Source: Verrucomicrobia bacterium UBA1727 (lineage in GTDB: Bacteria; Verrucomicrobiota; Kiritimatiellia; RFP12; UBA1067). Taken from it: a DNA stretch of 9,753 bases. The notes under the pieces were generated by a model, which did no database searches, was not told the origin of the DNA, and saw only the letters and a program-made list of their open reading frames with translations. Shown in pieces: positions 1 through 6,873 of this stretch. Made by a program: the position numbers and the translations under genes. Within the stretch, counting starts at the first letter, position 1; every line of letters begins with the position of its first letter. Location of the stretch: the NCBI GenBank assembly GCA_002315875.1, contig DCIL01000063.1, positions 659-10,411 of the forward strand, in the 5' to 3' direction.

Positions 1-855
1 GCGGCGTTGAATGACGCCGACGTCGCGTTTCTCTGTCTTCCGGATGCCGCGGCGGTTGAGGCCGTCCAGATGGTCGATAATCCCGAGACCGTCATCATCG
101 ACACCTCTACCGCCCATCGCACGGCCGACGGCTGGGAGTATGGCTTTCCGGAACTTACGGGACGCCGCGCGCGCATCGCGCAGGCGAAGCGTGTTGCGAA
201 TCCCGGTTGCCACGCTTCTGGCTTCATCGCGCTCGTCGCTCCGCTCATCGAACACGGACTCCTCGCCTCTGCATCTCGCCTCACCGCCTTTTCGCTCACC
301 GGCTTTTCCGGCGGCGGAAAGAAGATGATTGCAGCGTATGGTGAGGAGTTGAAGGGTCAAGTTGAAGTCGAAGAGCGGACGCGAGAAGCTCCTTTCTTCA
401 ACTTCAACTACAAACTTCAACTTTATTTCGGCGGACGTCAATACGCGCTCGCGCAGTCGCACAAGCACCTGCCGGAGATGGTGAAGGTCTGCGGACTTGC
501 CACCGCGCCGGTGTTTTCGCCGATTGTCGTGCCGCATTACAGCGGCATGGAAGTGACGGTCTCGCTCTTTGCCGATCAGGTGAAGGGCGGACTTGCCGCG
601 GTCCGCGAGTGCTATTGCGATTATTACACTTCCGGACTCGTCCGCTACGCCGAGGATCCGTCCGAAGACGGCTTCCTCTCGTCCGCAGCGCTTTCCGGTC
701 GCGACGATCTCGAGGTCTCGGCCTATGGCAATGACGAGCGCCTCATTCTCGTCTCGCGCTTCGACAATCTCGGCAAGGGTGCGTCTGGCGCGGCAATTCA
801 GAATATGAACCTTGCGCTGGGAGTCGAAGAGACCACGGGACTCGTCCTCGGCTGA
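1..855 (+). CDS. argC: N-acetyl-gamma-glutamyl-phosphate reductase, type 2 (5' truncated)
   Basis: This enzyme makes N-acetylglutamate semialdehyde from N-acetylglutamyl phosphate with NADPH, a cytoplasmic step of arginine synthesis. The frame is open from the window edge to TGA at 853-855, about 284 codons. The N-terminal NAD(P)-binding motif lies outside the window, and the TTG at position 7 is not a credible start. Numbering from that TTG, the motif NPGCHASGF carries the active-site Cys at residue 68 (bases 208-210). The segment SGGGKKMIA follows, then SHKHLPEM near residues 151-158, and the family C-terminal signature DNLGKGASGAAIQNMN. These motifs and the implied length of somewhat over 300 aa fit the shorter type 2 ArgC. 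Oddity: residues ~114-144, between SGGGKKMIA and SHKHLPEM, are longer than I recall for type 2 enzymes and are coded by a large inverted repeat (347-422). The stop overlaps the next ATG by one base. Confidence 0.93.
   Translation, partial: AALNDADVAFLCLPDAAAVEAVQMVDNPETVIIDTSTAHRTADGWEYGFPELTGRRARIAQAKRVANPGCHASGFIALVAPLIEHGLLASASRLTAFSLTGFSGGGKKMIAAYGEELKGQVEVEERTREAPFFNFNYKLQLYFGGRQYALAQSHKHLPEMVKVCGLATAPVFSPIVVPHYSGMEVTVSLFADQVKGGLAAVRECYCDYYTSGLVRYAEDPSEDGFLSSAALSGRDDLEVSAYGNDERLILVSRFDNLGKGASGAAIQNMNLALGVEETTGLVLG
347..422. repeat. 76-bp imperfect inverted repeat inside argC
   Basis: Left arm 347-379 and right arm 390-422 are reverse-complementary around position 384.5. I count 26 Watson-Crick pairs and one G-T among 33 positions, with a 10-nt loop at 380-389. 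The left arm has AGTTGAAG at 347 and 360. The right arm has its complement CTTCAACT at 402 and 415, in exact register, plus a further copy at 396. The read-through peptide is low-complexity (VEVEER, then FFNFNYKLQL). The element is in frame and leaves the reading frame open, so it is either an inserted palindromic repeat or a strongly structured native stretch. Confidence 0.75.
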
Positions 856-1589
856 TGAAAACCAATTTCCATACTCACTCGACCTTTTGTGACGGACGCG
901 ATACGCCCGAGGCATTGGCGAAGGCCGCGGTCGAGAAGGGGTTTGGAATCCTCGGGTTTTCGTCCCATTCCGACATGGTCGCGGACCTCGCCGCCTACCG
1001 CGCTCACATTCGCAATCTCGCCGTTCTCTATTGCGGGCGGCTCGATGTGCGGCTCGGACTCGAGGCGGAACTCGCCAAGCCCTACGAACGCGGCGATTAC
1101 GACTATGTCATCGGGTCCCATCACTACATCACCGCGCCCGACGGCGGCTTCTTCGCTTTCGACCATACGCCGCAGATTCTCAAGGACGGCGTGCGGGATC
1201 ATTTTGGTGGCGATAGCGCGGCGTTCGTGAAGGCGTATTATGCGGCGGTGAGGCGCACGCTTCAGCTCGACTTTGATATTGTCGGTCACGCGGACCTCGT
1301 CCGCAAGTTCAACGTGAAGCATCCGTTCTTCGATGAGTCCGCCGATTGGTACCGCGGCGAAATCGAGGCGACTGCGGATGCTATTGCCGCGTCCGGAAAG
1401 CTCGTCGAGGTCAACACCGGCGCCATTGCGCGCGGCTGGCTTGACGATGCTTATCCCTCGCCATTCTTCCGTTCGCTCCTTCGTGCGCGCGGCGTGAAGT
1501 TCATTCTTTCGTCCGACGCCCATTCCGCCGATGCCCTGGACGGCGCCTTCGACCGCTTCGGCAGTTGTGAAGAATTCCAAGCCCTGTAA
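855..1589 (+). CDS. hisJ: Histidinol-phosphatase, PHP family (HisJ/HisK type)
   Basis: This predicted metal-dependent phosphatase of the PHP superfamily likely removes phosphate from L-histidinol phosphate in histidine synthesis. At 244 aa it is close to the usual HisJ size. The expected metal ligands are visible: FHTHS (His6, His8), Asp13, SSHSD (His38), GLE (Glu70), GSHH (His89), IVGHAD (His145) and SSDAH (Asp221, His223). The stretch GSHHYI, then FDHTP, then DIVGHADLVRKF is characteristic of the HisJ branch rather than of polymerase-type PHP domains. No signal peptide is seen, so it is cytoplasmic. The ATG overlaps the argC stop by one base (TGATG, 853-857), which implies co-transcription and coupled translation. 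Substrate specificity is inferred from family; another small phosphate ester remains possible. Confidence 0.82.
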   Translation: MKTNFHTHSTFCDGRDTPEALAKAAVEKGFGILGFSSHSDMVADLAAYRAHIRNLAVLYCGRLDVRLGLEAELAKPYERGDYDYVIGSHHYITAPDGGFFAFDHTPQILKDGVRDHFGGDSAAFVKAYYAAVRRTLQLDFDIVGHADLVRKFNVKHPFFDESADWYRGEIEATADAIAASGKLVEVNTGAIARGWLDDAYPSPFFRSLLRARGVKFILSSDAHSADALDGAFDRFGSCEEFQAL

Positions 1590-1606
1590 TAATCAAAAGC
1601 AAAATG

Positions 1607-1611
1607 AGGAG
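1607..1611 (+). promoter_or_regulatory. Shine-Dalgarno AGGAG that decides the start of the secreted repeat protein
   Basis: AGGAG lies 7 nt before the ATG at 1619. The earlier in-frame ATG at 1604 has only A-rich sequence upstream, and it overlaps this motif. The 1619 start also gives a cleaner signal peptide, MRVVLLMAIVSFASVSIAG. Confidence 0.7.
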
Positions 1612-1618
1612 TGAGGTT

Positions 1619-3886
1619 ATGCGAGTCGTTCTGTTGATGGCGATTGTAAGCTTCGCGAGCGTTTCGATTGCAGGCGAAATTCCCTGGCAGGGCACGGAAA
1701 TCGTAGTCGGTGCCGATCAGGCCGGTGAGACACTTACGCTCTCGGAGCCGGCGAGTGCCACGGCGGTTAAGTTCGACGCCAAGGCCACCATTGACGGTAC
1801 TGCCGCGCTTACGATGCTTTCTCCCTCGAAGGTCATCGGTGCAGGTTCGCTCCTTGTGCCGCTTGCAGGAGAGAACGGACTTGATGTCGGCGGCGAGGTT
1901 CGCTCGTCTATCTTCATTACGGACGCCGATCAGGTCGTGTGGAAGGATGTCCAGCTCTCATCTATCAAGTCGGTTTCCGCAGCGCTCTGCGGAAACTGGT
2001 GCTCGCAACGTCCCCTCGACATGATCGCCGTTGCCTTCGCCAATAATGGCACGACCGCGACCGTGCAGTTCCAGCAGAAGGACAACCAGCATGTGAAGGT
2101 CTTCAAGGTTCAGTACACGCAATCCGGTTCCGATGTTGTTGCCAAGGCGTTGTGGGCGGCGCACTCCACCAACTTTAACACGCTCGGGCTCGATTGGGAT
2201 AAGGATACGATACCTAATCGCGGAACGTATGCTCCTCCATATTCGCAGGCGATTGATGCCGACCGCATCGGGCTTACCTATCTTTCGTTTTCCGAAGTTA
2301 CCAATCGCTTTGGCATGATCACTCTCGATGGAACGCTTCCGACGGGTGCGATAAAACTCAATGCCGAGGAAGTTGCCTTTACGCCGCGGCTTCCGCTTAC
2401 GCTTGCCAACGCGATCACGGGCACGGTCAAGCGGGTAGTGTTTGCGAGCAGGCCTGGTGGCGATGCGCAGCTGACGAGTTCCGGCTATATCGGGACGGAT
2501 GAGATACTCGCCTTCGAGAACGCCTCTATCCAGAGCGTGCGGTTCGCGTCCGGACATCTCTACGGCATGGGTCTCAATACCAATGTCTCTGTCAGCGCTG
2601 GAACCGTTTGCACGGTCAACAAGTTCACCGCGTCGGACACGAGGATCGTCCAGGTGCAGGCATATCAGGATTCCGGTACGAACAACCGGTGGACGAAGTG
2701 CGTTGACGTTCAGTTCCGTCAGGTAGGAACGGATGTATATGCGAAGGCACTGATCGGCAGATTCGGGTCTGGCAATCGGCTTGGCACCTACGTTGGCGAC
2801 GGCGATGGAACCTGTTCGGTGATTACCTCCGATTCCGACTCGGCCAAAGGATACGGCATCAAGAATTTCGTGTTTGATGTCAAGGAAAAGAAAACCTATC
2901 TTACGCTTTCCGGCACGTCGATCTATTTGGACGCCAACCATCGAACAGTGTTCGACGGTACGCAGGTTACCTTGTCCAATTCGAGCGCGCTTTCGGCCCA
3001 GGGCGGTGTCTATGACATTACCAATGGCGCGAAATTCGCCACGAGCTGCGCCCTTCGTGATTTGAGCGAGACCTTCAACGTCTACAAGGACAGTACCCTT
3101 GAGGTTAATGTCGATTGGGGAGTCCGTCCGGATAACATAATCAACGTCTGCGGAGGCGTTTTAAAGAATCTGAGAAACTCCTATCTTGGCAAGACGACGG
3201 CCCTGTCCGATGGCGGACGTATCACGTCCGTCAATCCGATTCGCATTTACAACGCGAACGGTAAGACCGTCACCATTGCGACCACGGGATCGTCCCCGTG
3301 TTACATCGAAGGCGGTCTTTGCGGAGCCAAGGTCAACTCGAACGGCAGTCATATTCTCAATATCGTTGCCGACTTGTATCTGACGGGTTATGGACTTCTT
3401 GACGTTGAATCGCAGTACAATGGCTTTGTTTGGCGCAAGACCGGCAGTGGAAAACTCTATGCTAAAGGTGCATGCAGGACGGTGAATCCGATCAAGATCG
3501 AAGCGGGTGCTGTCGTACTTTCAGACGGCGCAATCCTCAATACCAATCTCGTGACTCTCGCCGGAGGAGCGCTGGAAACCGGGAACTCCACGTCTAACTG
3601 CGTGAAGCTGGCGCTTTCATCCGATTCTTCGCTTGCAATCGGAACCGGTGCGACCGTGGAGGTGCCGGCGGTAGACATTTGGGATACGACCAAACAACTC
3701 GTCGTGAGCGGCGCGACCGCTCCCGATGGTACTCTTGGGCTACTCATTCCGACGGCAAGCGATACAACGGTCCTGCCGACGCTTCGGTATCGCGATTTCG
3801 GCGGCAATCTCCATAAGGTCGAGCGTGATACGTCCACCGGTCTTCTTCGCGCGGTAATGCGCGGAACGGTTTTCCTGTTCTGGTAA
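1619..3886 (+). CDS. Exported beta-rich repeat protein with passenger-like region, function unknown
   Basis: The protein is 755 aa from ATG 1619 (760 from ATG 1604; residue numbers here use 1604). A signal peptide is clear: Arg7, a hydrophobic core, and probable cleavage after SIAG (residue 24). A ~120-residue module occurs twice, at about 113-232 and 306-427. The best-matching cores are VQYTQSGSDVVAKAL (169-183) and VQFRQVGTDVYAKAL (369-383), exactly 200 residues apart. Residues ~430-700 are rich in Gly, Ser, Thr, Asn and Val in short beta-like runs. The part from GSGKLYAKG (614) to LAGGALETG (652-660) resembles autotransporter-associated beta-strand repeats. No ~250-residue C-terminal barrel or sorting motif is visible; the chain ends GTVFLFW. 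The protein is probably periplasmic or surface-exposed. It lies 29 bp after the phosphatase gene and 34 bp before the hydrolase gene, suggesting a shared transcript. Its AT content looks somewhat higher than its neighbours'. Confidence 0.85.
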   Translation: MRVVLLMAIVSFASVSIAGEIPWQGTEIVVGADQAGETLTLSEPASATAVKFDAKATIDGTAALTMLSPSKVIGAGSLLVPLAGENGLDVGGEVRSSIFITDADQVVWKDVQLSSIKSVSAALCGNWCSQRPLDMIAVAFANNGTTATVQFQQKDNQHVKVFKVQYTQSGSDVVAKALWAAHSTNFNTLGLDWDKDTIPNRGTYAPPYSQAIDADRIGLTYLSFSEVTNRFGMITLDGTLPTGAIKLNAEEVAFTPRLPLTLANAITGTVKRVVFASRPGGDAQLTSSGYIGTDEILAFENASIQSVRFASGHLYGMGLNTNVSVSAGTVCTVNKFTASDTRIVQVQAYQDSGTNNRWTKCVDVQFRQVGTDVYAKALIGRFGSGNRLGTYVGDGDGTCSVITSDSDSAKGYGIKNFVFDVKEKKTYLTLSGTSIYLDANHRTVFDGTQVTLSNSSALSAQGGVYDITNGAKFATSCALRDLSETFNVYKDSTLEVNVDWGVRPDNIINVCGGVLKNLRNSYLGKTTALSDGGRITSVNPIRIYNANGKTVTIATTGSSPCYIEGGLCGAKVNSNGSHILNIVADLYLTGYGLLDVESQYNGFVWRKTGSGKLYAKGACRTVNPIKIEAGAVVLSDGAILNTNLVTLAGGALETGNSTSNCVKLALSSDSSLAIGTGATVEVPAVDIWDTTKQLVVSGATAPDGTLGLLIPTASDTTVLPTLRYRDFGGNLHKVERDTSTGLLRAVMRGTVFLFW

Positions 3887-3920
3887 TCGCTACGACAAAG
3901 ACAATAATTAGGTAAATCCA

Positions 3921-5819
3921 ATGATTGTAAATATCACGCTTGTAGCCGCATCTGTTCTGATGACCCGTCTTGATCCTGGAGAGGTCAAGCCGCGTGGTTG
4001 GCTGCGCGACTGGTGCGAGACCGCGAGAGACGGATATCTTCTCCATCTCGCCGAATACGATGACGAGTTCAAACGCGCGTGGTCCGTCGACTACACTCCC
4101 ACCGGGGCGCGGCTTAACTGGCCGCATGTGAAGAATCCGAAGACCGGGGTGAGTGAACCTGGCTTCTGGAGCGCTGAGGGCGGCACGTATTGGTTCGGCG
4201 GAGTGGTGCCTTTGGCGGCGCAGCTCGATGACCCCAAGCTGATGGAACTTGCGCACCAGCGGCTCGATCCGCTCGTCGCGCGCATGCACGAGAATTCACT
4301 TTCGTTCATCTGGTGGCTCGACCGCCGCAAGCCGGAGGATCTTGCGTCCATCACCGAGCCCAAGGTCGGGGACCGCGCCTGGGCGCTCTTTGCGGCTGCG
4401 GGATTCGGCCGCACGATGTGCGACTATTACCGTGTCACGCGCGATCCGAAGGTGTTGAAGGCAATTGAGTGGGGACTCAATGATCCTGCGTGCTATCGGT
4501 GGTCCGGCACTTCCGTATCGGCCGGTGTCGACGCGCTGCGTCTCGGCGCGGGCAAGAGCATTGTCGCGGCGATCGATACGGCGCGCCGGGAACTCTTTGA
4601 CAAGAACTTCTACTATGCTCGCGGACCCAAGGAGCGCGGGGCGAAGGTGCCGCATCGCATGAACCGTCTCTACAGCTGGGAACCGAATGGACACGGTGTG
4701 TGGACTATGGAGTCGCTCCTCGCGGTGCTGCGACTTTACGAGTATTGCGGCGATCGCAAGTATCTCGAGTCCGTTCTCGAATGGATGGCCTTTTTCGATT
4801 CGTTTTCGATGCAACCGACCGGAGTACCGGTCTGCGACGAGGGCTTCGGGCTTACTGGCGGCAACCGCGGCACCGAGACCTGCGATGTTTTCCTGAGCAA
4901 CTACTTGAGGAGCGAACTTGCCGCGGTGACGGGCGAGGGTAAGTGGTGCGATGAGGTTGAGCGCGGCTTTTTCAATGCCGCGCCCGCCTGCACCAGTCGC
5001 GATTTCAAACGTCATTGCTACATCCAGTCGCCGGACATGGTCACCAAGGATCTGCCGCGCGATCGCCTGGGCTTTTCGTCCGGCGGTGCCAATGAGCGCT
5101 GTCGGATGCAGACCGCTCATTATCCGCGTTGCTGCATGGCCTCGCTCTGCCGCAATATTCCGGGATATATTTCGTCCTCGTGGATGCGCACGGGCGAGGA
5201 TGGACTCGTTGCCGCGCTCTGGCTGCCTTGCGACGTGCATACGAAGGTGCGCGGCAAGCAGGTGGATATCGCGGTGAAGACCGAATATCCGTTCGGCGAG
5301 ACGGTGTCGATGAAGGTCGATGTTACGGGACCTCATCGTTTTCCGCTTTCGCTTCATGTTCCCGGCTGGTGCAAGAACGCGAAGGTGGCGGTCAATGGCG
5401 ATCCGATCAAGCTTGAGCTTTCGCGCGGTTTCGTTTGCCTCGATCGCGAGTGGAAGCGTGGTGACCGCATCGAGCTCGTCTTTCCGATGGCGCCGCGGAT
5501 TGAGACCGGCGTTGATCGCAATTCGCCGACCGAAAGGCCTTGGGCTACGGTTCTCTGCGGTCCGCTCGTCCATTCGCTCGGCTTCCCCGAGAAGGACGAG
5601 GATACCGGAGCCGATCCGGCCTTCGCCTACGATTACACGCTTGATCCTAAGTCCGCGCTCGTCGGCGCTGAGGTGGTGCGCAAGCCGATGCCTGCGAAGT
5701 GGGGTTGGCAGCTCGATGCGCCCGTTAGCGTGAAGGTCAAGGCCGCGTCCGGCGAGACGCTATCTCTCGTCCCCTACGGCTGTACGCGTCTTCGCAAGAC
5801 GATGTTCAACCGTAGGTAA
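3921..5819 (+). CDS. GH127/DUF1680-type glycoside hydrolase (beta-L-arabinofuranosidase-like)
   Basis: This 632-aa protein is close in size to characterised GH127 beta-L-arabinofuranosidases, which release L-arabinofuranose with a cysteine nucleophile held by zinc. The first ~410 residues have the composition of an alpha/alpha-barrel, e.g. GVWTMESLLAVLRLYEY at 259-275. The family metal site is visible as Glu319 and Cys321 (GTETC) plus the pair Cys404-Cys405 (YPRCC). This is the same E-x-C and C-C arrangement as in the family. ERGFFNA (348-354) matches the family segment before the Cys pair, and a beta-rich C-terminal part includes FPLSLHVPGWCKNAKVAVNG. The residues after CC (MASLCRN) differ from the common CCPPN pattern, so this is a divergent member and its sugar is uncertain. 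A TAG at 3909 fixes the start; AGG at 3910-3912 is a weak ribosome site. The N-terminus MIVNITLVAASVLM is hydrophobic but lacks a basic residue, so export is uncertain. Confidence 0.8.
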   Translation: MIVNITLVAASVLMTRLDPGEVKPRGWLRDWCETARDGYLLHLAEYDDEFKRAWSVDYTPTGARLNWPHVKNPKTGVSEPGFWSAEGGTYWFGGVVPLAAQLDDPKLMELAHQRLDPLVARMHENSLSFIWWLDRRKPEDLASITEPKVGDRAWALFAAAGFGRTMCDYYRVTRDPKVLKAIEWGLNDPACYRWSGTSVSAGVDALRLGAGKSIVAAIDTARRELFDKNFYYARGPKERGAKVPHRMNRLYSWEPNGHGVWTMESLLAVLRLYEYCGDRKYLESVLEWMAFFDSFSMQPTGVPVCDEGFGLTGGNRGTETCDVFLSNYLRSELAAVTGEGKWCDEVERGFFNAAPACTSRDFKRHCYIQSPDMVTKDLPRDRLGFSSGGANERCRMQTAHYPRCCMASLCRNIPGYISSSWMRTGEDGLVAALWLPCDVHTKVRGKQVDIAVKTEYPFGETVSMKVDVTGPHRFPLSLHVPGWCKNAKVAVNGDPIKLELSRGFVCLDREWKRGDRIELVFPMAPRIETGVDRNSPTERPWATVLCGPLVHSLGFPEKDEDTGADPAFAYDYTLDPKSALVGAEVVRKPMPAKWGWQLDAPVSVKVKAASGETLSLVPYGCTRLRKTMFNRR

Positions 5820-5823
5820 TAGA

Positions 5824-5879
5824 TAGAGGATAGAGGGTAGAGGATAGAGGGTAGAGGATAGAGGGTAGAGGGTAGAGGG
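5824..5879. repeat. Heptamer tandem repeat TAGAGGR, 8 copies
   Basis: Eight exact copies of TAGAGG(A/G) start at 5824, one base-quartet after the GH127 stop codon. The variable seventh base runs A,G,A,G,A,G,G,G, so the first six copies form three 14-bp units. Truncated copies flank it (TAGA at 5820-5823 and at 5880-5883). The G-rich strand carries five GGG runs (5835, 5849, 5863, 5870, 5877). Confidence 0.95.
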
Positions 5880-5882
5880 TAG

Positions 5883-5892
5883 AGACGCGTCT
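5883..5892. repeat. 10-bp perfect palindrome AGACGCGTCT
   Basis: This exact palindrome sits between the purine-rich heptamer array and the pyrimidine-rich decamer array. It can also be read as a four-pair stem, TAGA/TCTA (5880-5883 with 5890-5893), around a six-base loop. No T-tract follows on either strand, so it is not a standard intrinsic terminator. Confidence 0.7.
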
Positions 5893-5899
5893 AACCAAA

Positions 5900-5929
5900 C
5901 CTCTCATCACCTCTCATCACCTCTCTTCA
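5900..5929. repeat. Decamer tandem repeat CCTCTCATCA, 3 copies
   Basis: Two exact copies (5900-5909, 5910-5919) and one with a single change, CCTCTCTTCA (5920-5929), end six bases before the last codon of the convergent kinase gene. The CCTCT core is the reverse complement of the AGAGG core in the heptamer array on the other side of the gap. Confidence 0.9.
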
Positions 5930-5934
5930 CATTC

Positions 5935-6873
5935 CTATATCAGCGCGATTGAGGACGAGGCCTCGACGGTGTTGCGGGGCTTGAACTTCGTTCCCGCCTC
6001 CACGTCGCGGCACATCGAAAAGACCGAGCGCCACGAATTGATGCGGAAGTCGCGGTTCTTGACCAGCATGAATTCCAGCATCTGGCAGAAGCCCTCGGAG
6101 AGTTCGGGACGATAAGTGCGCGGATCGCGGGCCTGGGTTTCCTCGTTGCAGTGCGCGCGCATCATGTTGTCGTTGTCGAGCCCGGGGAAGAGAAGGCGTC
6201 CCGTCGCGAGGTGATACAAGGTCGCCGCGAGCGAGTAGATGTCGGCACGGCAATCGAGTTCAACATCGCCGTAGATCTGTTCGGGCGAAATGTAGGCCGG
6301 GGTGCCGAGGATGTGGTCAGGCACTTCCTGAGGACCTTCGGCGAACTCGTAGCGGTGGGAGATTCCGAGGTCCGTGAGTTTGATCACGCCGTCGGTATTG
6401 ATCATGATGTTCTCGGGCTTGATGTCGCAATGGACCACCCCGTGGTCGTTCCAGGCGTAGTCCAGCGCCGCGGCAACCGATTCGCAGATCAGCAGGCAGT
6501 CGGATTCGCGTACGTGTTGCTTGCGCTTGAGCAGGTCTCCGAAAGTGTAGCCGTCGACGTACTCCATGATGTAGTACCAGTTGCCGTTGCCGTTGTCGAA
6601 GTCGTAGGCCTGCACGATGCCCTCGTGATGGATCTCCTCCATGATGCGCTCTTCGGCGCGGAAATGGCGTACTTCGGCGCCGTCGTTGGCGAATTCCTTG
6701 TTGAGGATCTTGACCGCCACCAACCGCTGGTTAGGAATGTCCCACGCCTTCCACACGGTGGCCATTCCGCCATCGCCGATTTTCTCGATGAGCTTGAGAT
6801 TGGGAATCCGAAGGATGCGGCTGCGGATCGTCAGCTGTTGTTCGGGCAGATTGTCGTAGTATGCGTTGCTCAT
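5935..6873 (-). CDS. Hanks-type serine/threonine protein kinase, soluble
   Basis: This 312-aa protein phosphorylates Ser/Thr on unknown cytoplasmic targets. Kinase landmarks in order: glycine loop IGDGGMATV (32-40), VAVK with catalytic Lys55, an alpha-C glutamate in AEER (73-76), catalytic loop HCDIKPEN (148-155, Asp150), DLG in place of DFG (168-170), GTPAYISPEQ (190-199) and ADIYSL (210-215). The Arg usually before the catalytic Asp is Cys149, so this is a non-RD kinase. No membrane segment, PASTA or other sensor domain follows; the tail after ~285 is short. I chose ATG at 6873 because it overlaps the regulator's TAA by one base (TAATG). A TTG at 6888 would add five residues but lies wholly inside the upstream gene. 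It is the last gene of the minus-strand block, and its substrates cannot be told from sequence. Confidence 0.92.
   Translation of the reverse strand: MSNAYYDNLPEQQLTIRSRILRIPNLKLIEKIGDGGMATVWKAWDIPNQRLVAVKILNKEFANDGAEVRHFRAEERIMEEIHHEGIVQAYDFDNGNGNWYYIMEYVDGYTFGDLLKRKQHVRESDCLLICESVAAALDYAWNDHGVVHCDIKPENIMINTDGVIKLTDLGISHRYEFAEGPQEVPDHILGTPAYISPEQIYGDVELDCRADIYSLAATLYHLATGRLLFPGLDNDNMMRAHCNEETQARDPRTYRPELSEGFCQMLEFMLVKNRDFRINSWRSVFSMCRDVEAGTKFKPRNTVEASSSIALI

Noticed and set aside
798..1580. 260-codon antisense open frame opposite the PHP phosphatase
   Set aside because: No motif is seen, and the sense frame carries every PHP metal ligand.
1565..1592. Possible promoter (TTGTGA, 16 bp, TAATAA) before the secreted protein gene
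   Set aside because: Both hexamers match weakly, the host consensus is unknown, and the 29-bp gap is equally consistent with read-through.
1958..2941. Long antisense open frame opposite the secreted repeat protein
   Set aside because: Its translation is Arg/Ile-rich with no domain, and the sense strand has a signal peptide, a ribosome site and internal protein repeats. It is a by-product of GC-rich codon use.
4296..5573. 425-codon antisense open frame opposite the GH127-like gene
   Set aside because: It reads as Arg/His/Ala-rich shadow sequence, while the sense frame has conserved catalytic residues.
5824..5929. CRISPR-like array
   Set aside because: Units of 7 and 10 bp have no unique spacers; these are plain tandem repeats.
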